A stretch of DNA of 64,000 nt from Roseiarcus sp963730555 (GTDB lineage: Bacteria > Pseudomonadota > Alphaproteobacteria > Rhizobiales > Beijerinckiaceae), in assembly GCA_963730555.1 (NCBI GenBank), contig CAVSSS010000009.1, positions 62,001 through 126,000 of the forward strand, given 5' to 3'. The position numbers and the translations under genes were made by a program. Positions 50,883 to 59,118 of the stretch are shown here, in pieces; positions within the stretch are counted from its first letter, which is position 1, and each line of letters opens with the position of its first letter. Below the pieces are notes generated by a model, which was not told the DNA's origin, searched no databases, and saw nothing but the letters and a program-made list of their open reading frames with translations.

Positions 50883-51290
50883 TTAGCCCGGCATCCGATC
50901 GAAAACCTTGAAACCCGGCGGGATGATCGTCCAATCCGGGCGGCCCTCCGCAAAGATGGCGAAGGTCGGATGGAAGGCTGAGGGGTCGTCCAGCGAGCCG
51001 GCGTAGAGCGTATAGGAATCCGTCTTGCCGAGCTCGCCGCCGAACACGAGACTCATGCAGCTCGCGCAGCGGTTGCGCACCGCGTCGCCGCCGTTCGCCG
51101 CTTTCGAGCGGAACTCACGCGCTTCGCCGGTGAAGCGCACGGCCTCGGCCTTGAAGCCCATGAAGGGGACGAAGCCCGAGCCCGACGCCCTGCGGCAATC
51201 GACGCAATAGCAATGGCCTGAGCCGATCGCCTCATAGCGCAAAGCCCTGCAAAGGCAGCCGCCGGTGTAATGCTTCGGTTCAGGGATCAT
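50883..51290 (-). CDS. GFA (glutathione-dependent formaldehyde-activating) family protein
   Basis: The 135-residue protein has GGCLCRALRYEAIG, HCYCVDCRRASGSGFVPF and RNRCASCMSLVFG, the three Cys clusters that bind zinc in the GFA/Mss4-like fold. Most family members are not true formaldehyde enzymes; the role is unassigned. The ATG at 51290 fits the homology start. Confidence 0.88.
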   Translation of the reverse strand: MIPEPKHYTGGCLCRALRYEAIGSGHCYCVDCRRASGSGFVPFMGFKAEAVRFTGEAREFRSKAANGGDAVRNRCASCMSLVFGGELGKTDSYTLYAGSLDDPSAFHPTFAIFAEGRPDWTIIPPGFKVFDRMPG

Positions 51291-51687
51291 GCGGACGCTC
51301 GCTGCTTTCGAAGATTCGTGGACTATCGCACTGGCGTGCGGGCGTTTCACGCAACTCTTTCTTGACAACAAATCCATCGTTTCGCGGACGTAATCTTGGA
51401 CGACGAAACCTCGCGCCAAGGACCGGAGCCTGTCATGGCGGAGAGCATTCTTTTCCGGCGGCTGCTTGGGCTTTATCGCGCCTTCCAAAGCGCTGCGGGC
51501 GAAATCGGATTGCTGTCCCGTGCATGATTATTCTGGCGTTTCACGGCCAATAGGACTATCCTTTCTCGGCATTTTTTGAATGGGGCCGCTCCAACAAGTG
51601 GCCCCAAGATTTGAGACGCCCGTTTTTGGGCCCCATTTTGCGCCGGGTTCCATAGGACTTCCCCGTATTCAACTGTGGGGGTCGTAC
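51291..51687. other. Intergenic stretch without a gene
   Basis: Nearly 400 bp. TGGGGCC and GGCCCCA arms occur at about 51579-51605, and a further GGGCCCC near 51632 gives a small cluster of GC palindromes before the PIN-domain gene. No open frame has a credible start or motif. Confidence 0.4.
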
Positions 51688-53265
51688 ATGACAGTGATTG
51701 TCGACAAGAACGTCATCACCGATATTGCGCGCGGTAATAAGGCCGTTGCAGATGCGCTGAAGCATTTATTGAATTCTTGGGAGTCAGTTTATATAGCGCG
51801 CGCTGCGTATAATGAGCTTGTGCGAGACTCTCCCGGAGCCCTGGGCCGGGGATACGAACAATTGCTCAATGAATTGAATCTTACCGTCGCCCCGATCTCA
51901 GAGGCCGTTACTAAAGTGCAATGGGTCGACGATAAAGGCGGTAAACATGAAGTCGATATCCCGACTCGTCTAGTGTTTATCGCTGACAATTTCGATTATC
52001 AGCAGGTTGGAAGAGGACAGCCCGGCAAAATCCGAGAGTATGGGAAAGGAGCCGCGAATGAAACGCCCGGGGACGCGTACGTGGCGGCGGAAGCAAAAAG
52101 CCTGAATGCGCGTCTTTGGACGCTTGATGAAAACTTTGCCAAGCGAGCTGCAAACCAAGGCGTCGAAATTGCTCGAGAAAGCCAGATCAAGGGAATAAGC
52201 GGCGTCGAAGATATCGCCCGAGCGCGGCGCCTTATGGATAGGCCATTGAGCCCGCCCGTCAAGACCGCGCCCACGGGCGCCTCGGGTGGTGTTCCGCCCA
52301 AGCCCCGATCCGGTGGCGATGAAAAGACGAATGAAACAGTCAGTGAAACCGGGGCCCCAATCGAACCGGTGCAGGAGTCGGGCCCTAATATGGGTGCAGA
52401 CGCCAAATTCCAGGGCGCCATTGTGGGCCTTCAGGCGGTCGACGCCCTTGTGCAAAAGCTAAACAATAAGATTCAAGCTGGGCGCTTCAATGCCGAGTGG
52501 TCACGCCAGAGGGGTGAAGTTCAGCGTCGGCTCGACGCTGACCCGCAACTTGGCGCATTGGTGTTGGTTTCCTATTCGAAGGGCGAAGAGAATCCCGACA
52601 GCTCCCTGGGCCCCGTGACCGTGTTTGAGGGGATCCAAGTCGGCTATGGCCTGGATCCCGATGACGCGCTGCGCGACGCGGCATCGCAATCGCGAATGGG
52701 CAGTGGAAGATCGGATGTCGGCGACAAAATATGGCTGAAGCCCAAGGCGCCCATGGACATCAAGAGGCTGAAGCTTCCGTTCGGCGCAACCATAGCCGGT
52801 TTGGCCACGTTCGTTCCCGGGAAAGAGAAACTGGTGAGGGTCAAATTTTCAAGATACGGATTCGACGACAAAATGATAAGCAAGGAAGAGTTGAGCGTCC
52901 CAGCGAACATGACGCCGCGTTTTTACTTTCTCTGGCCGCCGGCCTCGGTCAGGTTTTTCCAGAACGGGTGGGAGACAACTGACGTCGACTGGGAACTGTC
53001 GAACGACGCAGATATGTCCTATGGGGATGTTGACCCGTTTATGCTCGGCGTGCCGGTGGTGAAACTCGACTCATGGATTAATCCGTACAATGCCACCGCT
53101 GCGATGGTCTGGCCCGCCGACAATAGCACCGCCAACTTATTCGCGAGGGCTCATGCGACCGAGGACATCAATAACCTGCTCTCCGGTCAAGGGATCGGTC
53201 CATTGCGATGGGTGCGGCCCGAGTTTATTCGTGTCCTCAAATTTCCCGTCGACACCAATCCGTGA
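51688..53265 (+). CDS. PIN-domain protein fused to an unknown C-terminal domain (candidate toxin/effector)
   Basis: The 525-residue protein starts at the ATG at 51688 after GGGGG. Residues 1-160 look like a PIN nuclease: VIVDKNVITDIARGN (Asp6), YNELV (Glu43), TPGDAYVAAEAKSLNARLW (Asp129) and TLDENF (Asp147), giving the usual four acidic residues. A Pro/Thr/Gly-rich linker (about 186-236) follows. The last 290 residues, including VQKLNNKIQAGRFNAEWSRQ, WLKPKAPMDIKRLKLPFGAT and PRFYFLWPPASVRFF, match nothing I recognise. The gene is alone, in an AT-richer patch, and has no obvious antitoxin next to it. PIN domains usually cleave RNA; the fusion suggests a secreted or structural effector, but that is inference. 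Confidence 0.7.
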   Translation: MTVIVDKNVITDIARGNKAVADALKHLLNSWESVYIARAAYNELVRDSPGALGRGYEQLLNELNLTVAPISEAVTKVQWVDDKGGKHEVDIPTRLVFIADNFDYQQVGRGQPGKIREYGKGAANETPGDAYVAAEAKSLNARLWTLDENFAKRAANQGVEIARESQIKGISGVEDIARARRLMDRPLSPPVKTAPTGASGGVPPKPRSGGDEKTNETVSETGAPIEPVQESGPNMGADAKFQGAIVGLQAVDALVQKLNNKIQAGRFNAEWSRQRGEVQRRLDADPQLGALVLVSYSKGEENPDSSLGPVTVFEGIQVGYGLDPDDALRDAASQSRMGSGRSDVGDKIWLKPKAPMDIKRLKLPFGATIAGLATFVPGKEKLVRVKFSRYGFDDKMISKEELSVPANMTPRFYFLWPPASVRFFQNGWETTDVDWELSNDADMSYGDVDPFMLGVPVVKLDSWINPYNATAAMVWPADNSTANLFARAHATEDINNLLSGQGIGPLRWVRPEFIRVLKFPVDTNP

Positions 53266-53351
53266 AGCAGATTGTCGAGGGCTTCTGCCACCCAGGACAT
53301 AGCGGGCTCTCTTTAAGGCAGGCGCCCTGGACAGCTTGGTCAATCCTCGGA

Positions 53352-53591
53352 TCACAGTCCGCGGAGCGGGATGACGCGGCTGCGAAACGCATCGATATCT
53401 TGCTGAAACCGCAAATATGTATTATACAGTTTACTTTCGCCGGATTGGAGCCGCGCTTCAGCCTGGCGGGGAGAAGGAAGTGTAGAGGCGTTAGACGCAG
53501 CGTCTGAGCCGAGAGAAAAGCTTACTTGAATCGGTCGTAACTCATTGAAAAGTCGCAATTCGAAAAAATAAACGCTAGTAAATGCAAGCAA
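53352..53591 (-). CDS. Possible small hypothetical protein
   Basis: A 79-codon frame, MLAFTSVYFFELRLFNELRP through ESKLYNTYLRFQQDIDAFRS, on the strand opposite the PIN gene. It lacks an identifiable ribosome site and known motifs. It lies in AT-richer sequence, so chance is a real alternative. Confidence 0.25.
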   Translation of the reverse strand: MLAFTSVYFFELRLFNELRPIQVSFSLGSDAASNASTLPSPRQAEARLQSGESKLYNTYLRFQQDIDAFRSRVIPLRGL

Positions 53592-53647
53592 ATTTACTCG
53601 CGTTTAGGCTCGTTTAATAGCGGCTATTGGCCTTTGTTTGCGCGCGC

Positions 53648-54484
53648 TCAAGCCGCGGCCGGGCGGCTCTCCCGCTCGCGCATGAAGGCCGCGAGGTCTG
53701 CGTTGAGTTGATCCATGTGGGTGAACATGAGCCCGTGCGGCGCGCCCGGATAGACGAGCAGCCGGCAGTCGGGGACGAGCTCGGCCGAAGGTTTGCCGGT
53801 GAGCTCGAACGGCGCCGATCGGTCGCGGTCGCCATGGATGATCAGCGTGGGAACCTCGATGCCTCTCATCTCGGCGCGGAAGTCTGCCTGGACCATGGCG
53901 CGGGAGCAGGCGAGCGTGATGGGCAGCGGGGTTGTGAGGAGCGTGACGCCCCAGCGCATCATCGCGGGCGACGTCTCCGGAATGAAGAACGGCGCGACAT
54001 TGTCGTCGACCCATTTTGGATAGTCATGGCGCCACTGCGCCCACAGCGCCCACAGCGCCTCGAAGCCTTCCTTCGGTAAGCCATCGGGATTGTCATGCGT
54101 CTGGAGCAGCATCGGCGTCGTCGGCGCGAGGAGAATGAGGCGGGCGACGCGTTTGCTCCCATGGCGGCTGAGATAGCGCACCGCCTCGCCACCGGCCATC
54201 GAATGAGTGATGAGCGTGAGGCCCGAAAGATCAAGGTAATCGGCGAGCGTGGCGATGTCGTCGGCGAACGTGTCGAAGTCATAGCCATGCGCCGGTTGAT
54301 CGGAACGGCCGTGGCCTCGCCGGTCGAAGCCGATGCAGCGGAACCCGCCGCAGGCGAACGCGGCGATCTGGTAGTCCCACATCCGGCTGTCGCAGCCGAG
54401 GCTATTCAGGAACAGGAGCGGCGCGCCCGCTCCCCACTCATGCCAATAGAGCTGAGCGCCGTCTTTTGCTGTGATCAAGGGCAT
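53648..54484 (-). CDS. Alpha/beta hydrolase (haloperoxidase/chloroperoxidase-like)
   Basis: The 278-residue hydrolase has the oxyanion-hole region LLFLNSLGCDSRMWDYQIAA, GFDRRGHGRSDQPAHGYDFD, a nucleophilic Ser in LITHSMAGGEAVRYLSRHG, the acid in IIHGDRDRSAPFELTG and the base in YPGAPHGLMFTH. It belongs to the non-heme peroxidase/esterase-like group. It is probably expressed with the SnoaL-like gene upstream, divergent from an XRE regulator; a regulatory link is likely. Confidence 0.9.
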   Translation of the reverse strand: MPLITAKDGAQLYWHEWGAGAPLLFLNSLGCDSRMWDYQIAAFACGGFRCIGFDRRGHGRSDQPAHGYDFDTFADDIATLADYLDLSGLTLITHSMAGGEAVRYLSRHGSKRVARLILLAPTTPMLLQTHDNPDGLPKEGFEALWALWAQWRHDYPKWVDDNVAPFFIPETSPAMMRWGVTLLTTPLPITLACSRAMVQADFRAEMRGIEVPTLIIHGDRDRSAPFELTGKPSAELVPDCRLLVYPGAPHGLMFTHMDQLNADLAAFMRERESRPAAA

Positions 54485-54526
54485 GGGAATTGTCCTTTTA
54501 GGGTGGCTGGAATGGAGCGGCGTGGC

Positions 54527-54883
54527 CTAAGCAGCGAACGGATGGTCGATGAGGATCCGCCCGTCGTCGTCGACGATCAGGAACTCGAGCCCGCTTGCGA
54601 GCACCGTCTCGCTGTCGGCGAGCAGCATCTCCCAGCGGAACGTCACAACGTCGGCGCGGAGGCGGGCGGTTGGGGCCGCGCGATAGCGAACACACTCATG
54701 GCCGGCGCTTCTTCCGGGCGCCGCAGGCGTGAGCTTGGTGAGCGTGGAATATCCGTGTGGACCATGGTGGCCGAGCGCGTCCGGCGCCCAGAGCGCCGCG
54801 ATGGCGGACGAGCGCTTGGCCGCGTCCGGTTCGTTCCATGCGGCCACATAGCGATCGGCGAGCGCTTGAGCATTGAGCATCAT
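54527..54883 (-). CDS. SnoaL/NTF2-like protein, possibly altered in the middle
   Basis: The 118-residue product has a family-typical start (ALADRYVAAWNEPDAAKRSS, then AALWAPDALGH) and end (ADVVTFRWEMLLADSETVLA, LEFLIVDDDGR). The central part (PAAPGRSAGHECVRYRAAPT) does not resemble the family and an alternative frame there reads EEAPAMSVFAIARPQ, so two compensating frameshifts may be present. Function unknown. It precedes the hydrolase gene by about 40 bp. Confidence 0.6.
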   Translation of the reverse strand: MMLNAQALADRYVAAWNEPDAAKRSSAIAALWAPDALGHHGPHGYSTLTKLTPAAPGRSAGHECVRYRAAPTARLRADVVTFRWEMLLADSETVLASGLEFLIVDDDGRILIDHPFAA

Positions 54884-54965
54884 GTCTCTCCAGTCTGGCT
54901 TCGAAGATCGAGGGCGAGCCCTCGGGTTCGTGGCTCAGGATCGCACTGGTCGCGTCCGCAATCCA

Positions 54966-54980
54966 TGACTTGGCAGGTCA
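54966..54980. promoter_or_regulatory. Inverted-repeat operator 1 in the XRE intergenic region
   Basis: TGACTTGGCAGGTCA, nearly the same as the site at 54999-55013. The two lie 33 bp apart, about three helical turns, between the divergent SnoaL-like and XRE genes. Confidence 0.55.
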
Positions 54981-54998
54981 AAAAGCGACCCCATCGCT

Positions 54999-55013
54999 TG
55001 ACCTTGGAGGTCA
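54999..55013. promoter_or_regulatory. Inverted-repeat operator 2 in the XRE intergenic region
   Basis: TGACCTTGGAGGTCA is a perfect palindrome with 6-bp arms around TGG. It ends 37 bp before the XRE start codon. Confidence 0.6.
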
Positions 55014-55050
55014 TGGCCTTGCGCGCTGCCCGGCGCTAAGCTTGGTCCCC

Positions 55051-55858
55051 ATGACCGCTCATCAGCTTCCGTTCGGCGTCCTGCTGCGCCGCTGGCGAGA
55101 GCGCCGCCGCATGACGCAGGCCGATCTCGCCTATGCCGCCGAGAGCTCGACCCGGCACCTGTCCTGTCTCGAGACCGGCAAGGCGCAGCCGAGCCGCGAG
55201 ATGATCGCCCGCCTCGCCGAATATCTCGAGATCCCGCTGCGCGACCAGAATTCGCTTCTCCTGGCGGCGGGCTTCGCCCCGGCGTTTCAGGAGCGCTCGA
55301 TCGCGGGCCTAGCGGCGGCGAAGACCGCCATCGACGCCATTCTTCAGGCGCACAAGCCCTATCCTGCCTTCGCGGTCGACCGGCATTGGAATATCGTCAT
55401 GTCGAACTCGGCGTTGCCCCAACTTTACGAGGGTTGCTCGGCCGATCTCATGCGCCCGCTGGTCAACGCGGTACGCCTCACCTTGCATCCCGCGGGGATG
55501 GGCGCCGCGCATAGTCAATTACGTCGCGTGGCGAGCCCATGTGCTCGGCGTCCTGCGACAGCAGATCGACGCGCGCGGCGATTCGGTTCTGCAGGGCCTG
55601 CTCGCCGAAGTCTCGGCCTATCCGGCGCCGCCCGAAAGCGAGCCGCCGGAGAGCTTCGGCGCCGCCGAGCGCCTAGCCACGCCGTTTCGAGTGGCCACCC
55701 GCTTTGGCGTCATGTCTTTTCTCGGCACTGTCACCGTTTTCGGCACGCCGAACGACGTGACGCTCTCCGAATTGGCGCTGGAGATGCTCTTCCCGGCCGA
55801 CGACGCGACCGCGCGGATCGCCCACGCCATGGTCGAGGAGCTGGAGCGGGCGGCATGA
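55051..55858 (+). pseudogene. XRE-family regulator with MmyB-like ligand domain, frameshifted
   Basis: The ATG at 55051 gives the N-terminal HTH (FGVLLRRWRERRRMTQADLA, SSTRHLSCLETGKAQPSREM) and the start of the MmyB-like domain (FAVDRHWNIVMSNSALPQLY). Frame is lost near 55500 (an extra G in ATGGGCGCC) and resumes as RIVNYVAWRAHVLGVLRQQI to 55858. Restored length 268 residues, normal for this family. It would sense a fatty-acid-like ligand and bind the paired operators upstream. As written the C-terminal domain is replaced by unrelated residues. Confidence 0.82.
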
Positions 55859-55931
55859 ATTTGGCGCTAGGCGGTTGGGACGCTGCGCCCAGCGCAACTC
55901 GAAGCAGCGATTTATGCGACCGTCTGAAAGA

Positions 55932-55995
55932 CGGAACTAAACTGGGTCGTAAACCTTTGAAAAGACATGGGCCGAATACTGAAAGGGAACTAAGG
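55932..55995 (+). repeat. 64-nt dispersed element, copy 2
   Basis: Same length and end motifs (CGGAACTAAAC, GGAACTAAGG) as 26744-26807. It is preceded by CCGTCT-GAA-AGACGG, a hairpin placed as in copy 1. It lies 50 bp before the SRP RNA. Confidence 0.55.
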
Positions 55996-56044
55996 GTCGA
56001 TCGCTGGCCTTGCGCCTGGCCGCATCATGGTCCACATAGGCCTC

Positions 56045-56138
56045 GGGAGGTTGGCGAAGGACGTACCGCTCGCCAACCGGGTCAGGTCCGGAAGGAAGCA
56101 GCCCTAACGAGCCAGGGCGGGTCTTTGTCCAACCTCCC
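56045..56138 (+). ncRNA. ffs: Signal recognition particle RNA (small bacterial type)
   Basis: The 5' GGGAGGTTGG pairs with 3' CCAACCTCCC, and the apical region has the conserved GGTCAGGTCCGGAAGGAAGC, the Ffh-binding and GTPase-activating core. About 94 nt. SRP RNA guides ribosomes translating membrane proteins. The position directly before dnaX is the classic ffs-dnaX-ybaB-recR arrangement. Confidence 0.93.
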
Positions 56139-56342
56139 ACTGACGCGGTTTCGCGTCGGCGACCAGATGAGCGCAAGGCCTGAGTTCGCCTTCGCCTCCG
56201 AGCAGCGTTTCATCGAGCGAAAGCGAAGCCTAGGATGCTCCGCCATCGACCTTTTTCCGCCGAGAGAGGGCGGCGTCGTTGAGCGATTCGCTCTTCCCTG
56301 TCACTGAGGCTGCGGCCACGGCCCGCGGACTCCCCCTATCGG

Positions 56343-58064
56343 GTGCTGGCGCGAAAATATCGGCCGATGCGCTTCGAGGACCTGGTCGGCCAGGAGCCGA
56401 TGGTGCGTACGCTCGCCAATTCCTTCGCCGCGAGCCGCATTCACCAAGCCTATATTCTGACGGGCGTACGCGGCGTCGGCAAGACCACGACGGCGCGCAT
56501 TCTGGCTCGCGCCTTCAATTATTCGCTGCCCGGCAGAATTGACCGCCCGAGCGTCGACATGCCCGAGCTCGGCGTCCACTGCCAGGCGATCATGGAATCG
56601 CGCCATGTCGATGTGATCGAGATGGACGCGGCCTCCCACACCGGCATCGACGACGTGCGCGAGATCATCGAGAACGCGCGCTATCGGCCGGTTTCCGCGC
56701 GCACCAAAGTCTACATCATCGATGAAGTGCACATGCTCTCGAAGCAGGCCTTCAACGGTCTGCTAAAAACGCTCGAAGAGCCGCCCGAGCACGTCAAGTT
56801 TCTGTTTGCGACCACCGAAATCGACAAGGTGCCGATCACCGTGCGCTCGCGCTGCATTCGCTTCGATTTGCGGCGCATCGAGGCGGGCCCGATGGTCGGC
56901 CATTTGAGCAAGATTTCCGCCGCTGAAGGGGTCTCCGCCGAGCCAGAGGCGCTGGCGCTGATCGCCCGCGTCGCCGAAGGCTCGGTGCGCGACGCGCTTT
57001 CGCTGCTCGACCAGGCGATCGCGCACGGCGGCGAAAAGGGCGTGACCGCGCTCGCCATTCGCGACATGCTAGGGCTCTCGGACAGGGGCGAGATCGTCGC
57101 GCTGTTCGAGCGCGTCATGAGGGGCGAGATCGCCGAGGCCCTTGAGATCGTGCGCGCCTTGCACCAGGCGGGCGCCGACGCCGCCGACATCCTGATCGAT
57201 CTGGCCGAGTTCTGCCATTTCGTCACGCGCGCCAAGATCGCGCCCACGGCGACCGAGGATCTGGCGGTCAGCGAGATCGAGCGCGAGCGCGCCCAAGAAT
57301 TCGCCGACAAGCTGACGATCGGCGTCCTGGCGCGGGCCTGGCAGATCCTGCTCAAGGGGGTGGAGGATGTCAAGGATTCGCCTCGCCCGCTGGCCTCGGC
57401 TGAAATGGCGCTGATCCGTCTCGCCTATGCTTCCGATCTGCCCACGCCTGAGGAGACGATCCGCAAGCTGAGCCAATCGACCGATGGTCCGCGCCATGCG
57501 CCGCCGGTTCCGTCTGGAGCAGGCGGCGGTGGGCCGCGCGCTGCGATGCGGCTAGCGGCAACCGAGCCGGCTCTGGCCGCGTCCGCGCCGTCGCCCGCTC
57601 CGTCCGTCGCGGTTCCTCGGCTCGCACGTTTCGACGACGTCGTCGCCCTCGCGCGCTCCAAGCGCGACATTCAGCTCGTCCAGTCGCTTGAGCGGAATGT
57701 GCGGCTCGCCCGCTTCGAACAAGGCAGCATCGCCTTCACTCTGATCGATGGCGCCGAACCGGGTTTGGCGCAGATGCTGAGCCGACGGCTGCAGGAATGG
57801 ACGGGCGAGCGCTGGATCGTGGCGCTTCAAGGAGGCTCGACCGCGCCGACCTTGCGCGAGACGGCGCAAGCGCGTGAGGCCGAGCGAGCGAGCAATGCCG
57901 CGTCGCACCCCTTGGTGCAGAAAGTTCTTGATCAATTCAAAGGCGCCCGCATCGTCGACGTGCGGCGTCCGGAGGCGCCAGAGGCGCCGTCCCCGGCGGC
58001 GGGCGAGGTTGACGAAGAGGTGACTTACGCCGATTCCGGCGTCGACCCCGCCGATGAAGTTTGA
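56343..58064 (+). CDS. dnaX: DNA polymerase III subunit gamma/tau
   Basis: The 573-residue frame contains LARKYRPMRFEDLVGQEPMV, Walker A VRGVGKTTTARIL, GVHCQAIMESRHVDVIEMDA, the Walker B-like VYIIDEVHMLS and FNGLLKTLEEPPEHVKFLFA, SRC, and a Pro/Ala-rich linker before a tau-like C-terminus. It loads the sliding clamp and organises the replisome. The family normally begins at a codon before YRVLARKYRP. An ATG at 56279 encodes MSDSLFPVTEAAATARG but is one base out of frame; removing one C from CCCCC at 56332-56336 would join it. Otherwise the GTG at 56343 must serve as start. Confidence 0.92.
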   Translation: MLARKYRPMRFEDLVGQEPMVRTLANSFAASRIHQAYILTGVRGVGKTTTARILARAFNYSLPGRIDRPSVDMPELGVHCQAIMESRHVDVIEMDAASHTGIDDVREIIENARYRPVSARTKVYIIDEVHMLSKQAFNGLLKTLEEPPEHVKFLFATTEIDKVPITVRSRCIRFDLRRIEAGPMVGHLSKISAAEGVSAEPEALALIARVAEGSVRDALSLLDQAIAHGGEKGVTALAIRDMLGLSDRGEIVALFERVMRGEIAEALEIVRALHQAGADAADILIDLAEFCHFVTRAKIAPTATEDLAVSEIERERAQEFADKLTIGVLARAWQILLKGVEDVKDSPRPLASAEMALIRLAYASDLPTPEETIRKLSQSTDGPRHAPPVPSGAGGGGPRAAMRLAATEPALAASAPSPAPSVAVPRLARFDDVVALARSKRDIQLVQSLERNVRLARFEQGSIAFTLIDGAEPGLAQMLSRRLQEWTGERWIVALQGGSTAPTLRETAQAREAERASNAASHPLVQKVLDQFKGARIVDVRRPEAPEAPSPAAGEVDEEVTYADSGVDPADEV

Positions 58065-58080
58065 GAAGGAGATCGCGCCA

Positions 58081-58401
58081 ATGGATATCATGGGCATGAT
58101 GAAAAAGGCGCAGGCGGTGCAGGCCAAGCTGCAGGAAGCGCAAGAAGAGCTTGGACGCCTTGAGGTTGAAGGCCAGGCGGGCGGCGGCATGGTCAGTCTC
58201 ACGCTCAGCGCCAAAGGCGAATTGAAGGGCGTGCGCATCGACGCCTCGCTTCTAACGCCGGCCGACAAAGAGATGCTTGAGGATCTGATCATTGCCGCCT
58301 TCAACGACGGCAAGGCCAAGGCCGATCGCATGGCGGCCGAGAAAATGCAGGCGCTGACGGAGGGTCTGCCCCTTCCGCCTGGCATGAAGCTGCCCTTCTA
58401 G
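58081..58401 (+). CDS. ybaB: YbaB/EbfC family nucleoid-associated protein
   Basis: The 106-residue protein begins MDIMGMMKKAQAVQAKLQEA, then GQAGGGMVSLTLSAKGELKG and DKEMLEDLIIAAFNDGKAKA. These are the YbaB/EbfC marks. It binds DNA as a dimer. The ATG at 58081 has AAGGAG at good distance; the gene begins 16 bp after dnaX and is followed by recR after 7 bp. Confidence 0.95.
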   Translation: MDIMGMMKKAQAVQAKLQEAQEELGRLEVEGQAGGGMVSLTLSAKGELKGVRIDASLLTPADKEMLEDLIIAAFNDGKAKADRMAAEKMQALTEGLPLPPGMKLPF

Positions 58402-58408
58402 AGGCAGG

Positions 58409-59014
58409 ATGTCGACCAGCGTCGCCGGCCCGGAAATCGAGCGTCTCGTTCAGCTTCTCGCGCGCCTGCCGGGATTGGGACCGCGCTCGGCGCGCCGCGT
58501 CGCGCTCCATCTCATCCGCAAGCGCGAGACGCTGCTCGCGCCCCTGGCCGATGCGTTGCGCGTCGCTCACGAGCGGATCTTGACCTGTTCGGCCTGCGGC
58601 AATGTCGACACGCGCGATCCCTGCACGATCTGTTCGGATGAACGGCGCGATTCGACGACGCTGGTCGTCGTCGAGTCGGTCGGCGATCTTTGGGCGCTGG
58701 AGCGGGCGGGCGCCACACGGGCGCGCTACCACGTGCTCGGCGGCGCCCTTTCGGCGCTCGACGGCGTTGGCCCGTCTGATCTTAACCTGTCCGCGCTCGT
58801 CGCGCGCGTCGCCAATGGCGGCGTGAGCGAACTGATCCTCGCCGTCAACGCCACTGTCGAAGGCCAAACCACGGCGCACTACATCATCGATCTCCTTGCC
58901 GACTTTCCCGTCAAGGTGACGCGGCTCGCCCATGGCGTGCCGGTCGGCGGCGAGCTGGACTATCTCGATGACGGCACGCTTGCGACGGCGATTCGTCAGC
59001 GCACGACGTTCTGA
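58409..59014 (+). CDS. recR: Recombination protein RecR
   Basis: The 201-residue protein has the helix-hairpin-helix LARLPGLGPRSARRVALHLI, the zinc finger CSACGNVDTRDPCTIC, and a Toprim domain (VVVESVGDLWALERAG, EGQTTAHYI). RecR acts with RecF and RecO to load RecA at gaps; recF is also in this window. It is the last gene of the dnaX-ybaB-recR transcript. Confidence 0.96.
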   Translation: MSTSVAGPEIERLVQLLARLPGLGPRSARRVALHLIRKRETLLAPLADALRVAHERILTCSACGNVDTRDPCTICSDERRDSTTLVVVESVGDLWALERAGATRARYHVLGGALSALDGVGPSDLNLSALVARVANGGVSELILAVNATVEGQTTAHYIIDLLADFPVKVTRLAHGVPVGGELDYLDDGTLATAIRQRTTF

Positions 59015-59118
59015 TCCGGAACCAAACGGGCGAGCGGAGCGGTTTTTTGGTCCTGCCCCTGTCGAGTCCTCGGGGCTCTGCTTAGATCTGGAGCCCGCGC
59101 TTTTCGAAGGCGAACGTC

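Noticed and set aside
51291..53600. Complete toxin-antitoxin pair around the PIN gene
   Set aside because: No same-strand small gene precedes or follows the PIN gene; the only nearby frame (53352-53591) is on the other strand without a ribosome site.
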